Assembly (NCBI GenBank): GCA_029932795.1
Contig: JAOZPL010000128.1
Coordinates: forward strand, 1-6,105
Direction of reading: 5' to 3'
DNA: 6,105 bases
DNA from: Candidatus Zixiibacteriota bacterium
GTDB taxonomy: Bacteria; Zixibacteria; MSB-5A5; GN15; FEB-12
Below are positions 5,952 to 6,105 of this stretch, piece after piece. Under the pieces are notes generated by a model. That model saw only the letters and a list, made by a program, of their open reading frames with translations, searched no databases and was not told the DNA's origin. Each line of letters begins with the position of its first letter. Position 1 is the stretch's first letter. A program made the translations under genes and the position numbers.

Positions 5952-6105
5952 AAAACTGGCAAATCTGCTTGTCGCCATGAGACATTCTCTGCCACCGTAA
6001 AGAGAATAACTATCTCTTCCTTGATGCAGACCCTCTGGGTGATATGAACTATCAGCTATCTTCGGCTGGATATGTACTGGTAAGATACTTGCCAAACTTG
6101 AGCAG

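Noticed and set aside
5909..5995. N-terminal extension of the HTH regulator from a GTG at 5995
   Set aside because: The GTG has no ribosome binding site, the 29 extra residues have odd composition with no family match, and the stretch contains the palindromic candidate operator.
6052..6105. Possible C-terminal end of a further minus-strand gene (17 codons then TGA), and a plus-strand ATG at 6044 open to the edge
   Set aside because: Both are too short to judge. The plus-strand ATG has no properly spaced ribosome binding site and the minus-strand tail has no recognisable motif.

Overview
The window is a compact bacterial stretch in which every supported gene lies on the minus strand, so transcription runs from the right end (6105) to the left end (1). 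It has three blocks. Block A (about 1-3745) is a nucleotide-sugar and glycogen group. In transcription order it holds a GlmU-like fused nucleotidyltransferase/left-handed beta-helix protein (2477-3745), a GalT-family HIT nucleotidyltransferase (1319-2365), and the N-terminal ~90% of glycogen synthase GlgA (1-1326, running off the left edge). galT and glgA overlap by 8 bases (ATGGCTAA), which suggests translational coupling. Block B (about 3746-4370) is mostly non-coding, with one small single-pass membrane protein (3967-4161). Block C (4371-5908) is a probable two-gene operon: an HTH regulator with a degenerate WYL-like C-terminal domain, followed 32 bases later by a QueT-family (preQ-type queuosine precursor) transporter gene.

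The organism is a bacterium of moderate GC content, and no close relative can be named from sequence alone. The GlmU-like protein is of the 'alternative' type known from Bacteroidetes and related FCB-type phyla rather than canonical GlmU. The galT-glgA pairing is seen in several deep-branching and deltaproteobacterial-type lineages. Together these point (by inference) to an uncultured FCB-like or deltaproteobacteria-like lineage. No mobile element, tRNA, rRNA, CRISPR array or phage gene was seen, so the window looks like ordinary chromosome.

In block A, GlgA transfers glucose from a nucleotide sugar to a growing alpha-1,4-glucan. The GalT-like enzyme exchanges or phosphorolyses nucleotide-sugar phosphates. 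The GlmU-like protein resembles an enzyme that makes a nucleotide sugar. Their proximity suggests a shared nucleotide-sugar supply or salvage role for glycogen metabolism, but the substrates are not proven. In block C the regulator may control itself and the downstream transporter through an inverted repeat just upstream of its start codon.

No clearly new system is present. The points most worth a second look are the QueT-family protein with a ~115-residue hydrophobic insertion splitting the domain, the tightly coupled GalT-like/GlgA pair, and the regulator-transporter pair with its palindromic candidate operator.

The gaps without a gene are all shorter than 300 bases. In 2366-2476 I saw only the galT ribosome binding site. 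In 3746-3966 I saw only the upstream GlmU-like ribosome binding site and a short direct repeat. In 4162-4370 I saw a weak promoter candidate and a weak inverted repeat. In 5909-6105 I saw the operator candidate. No convincing rho-independent terminator (GC stem plus T-run) was found in any gap.
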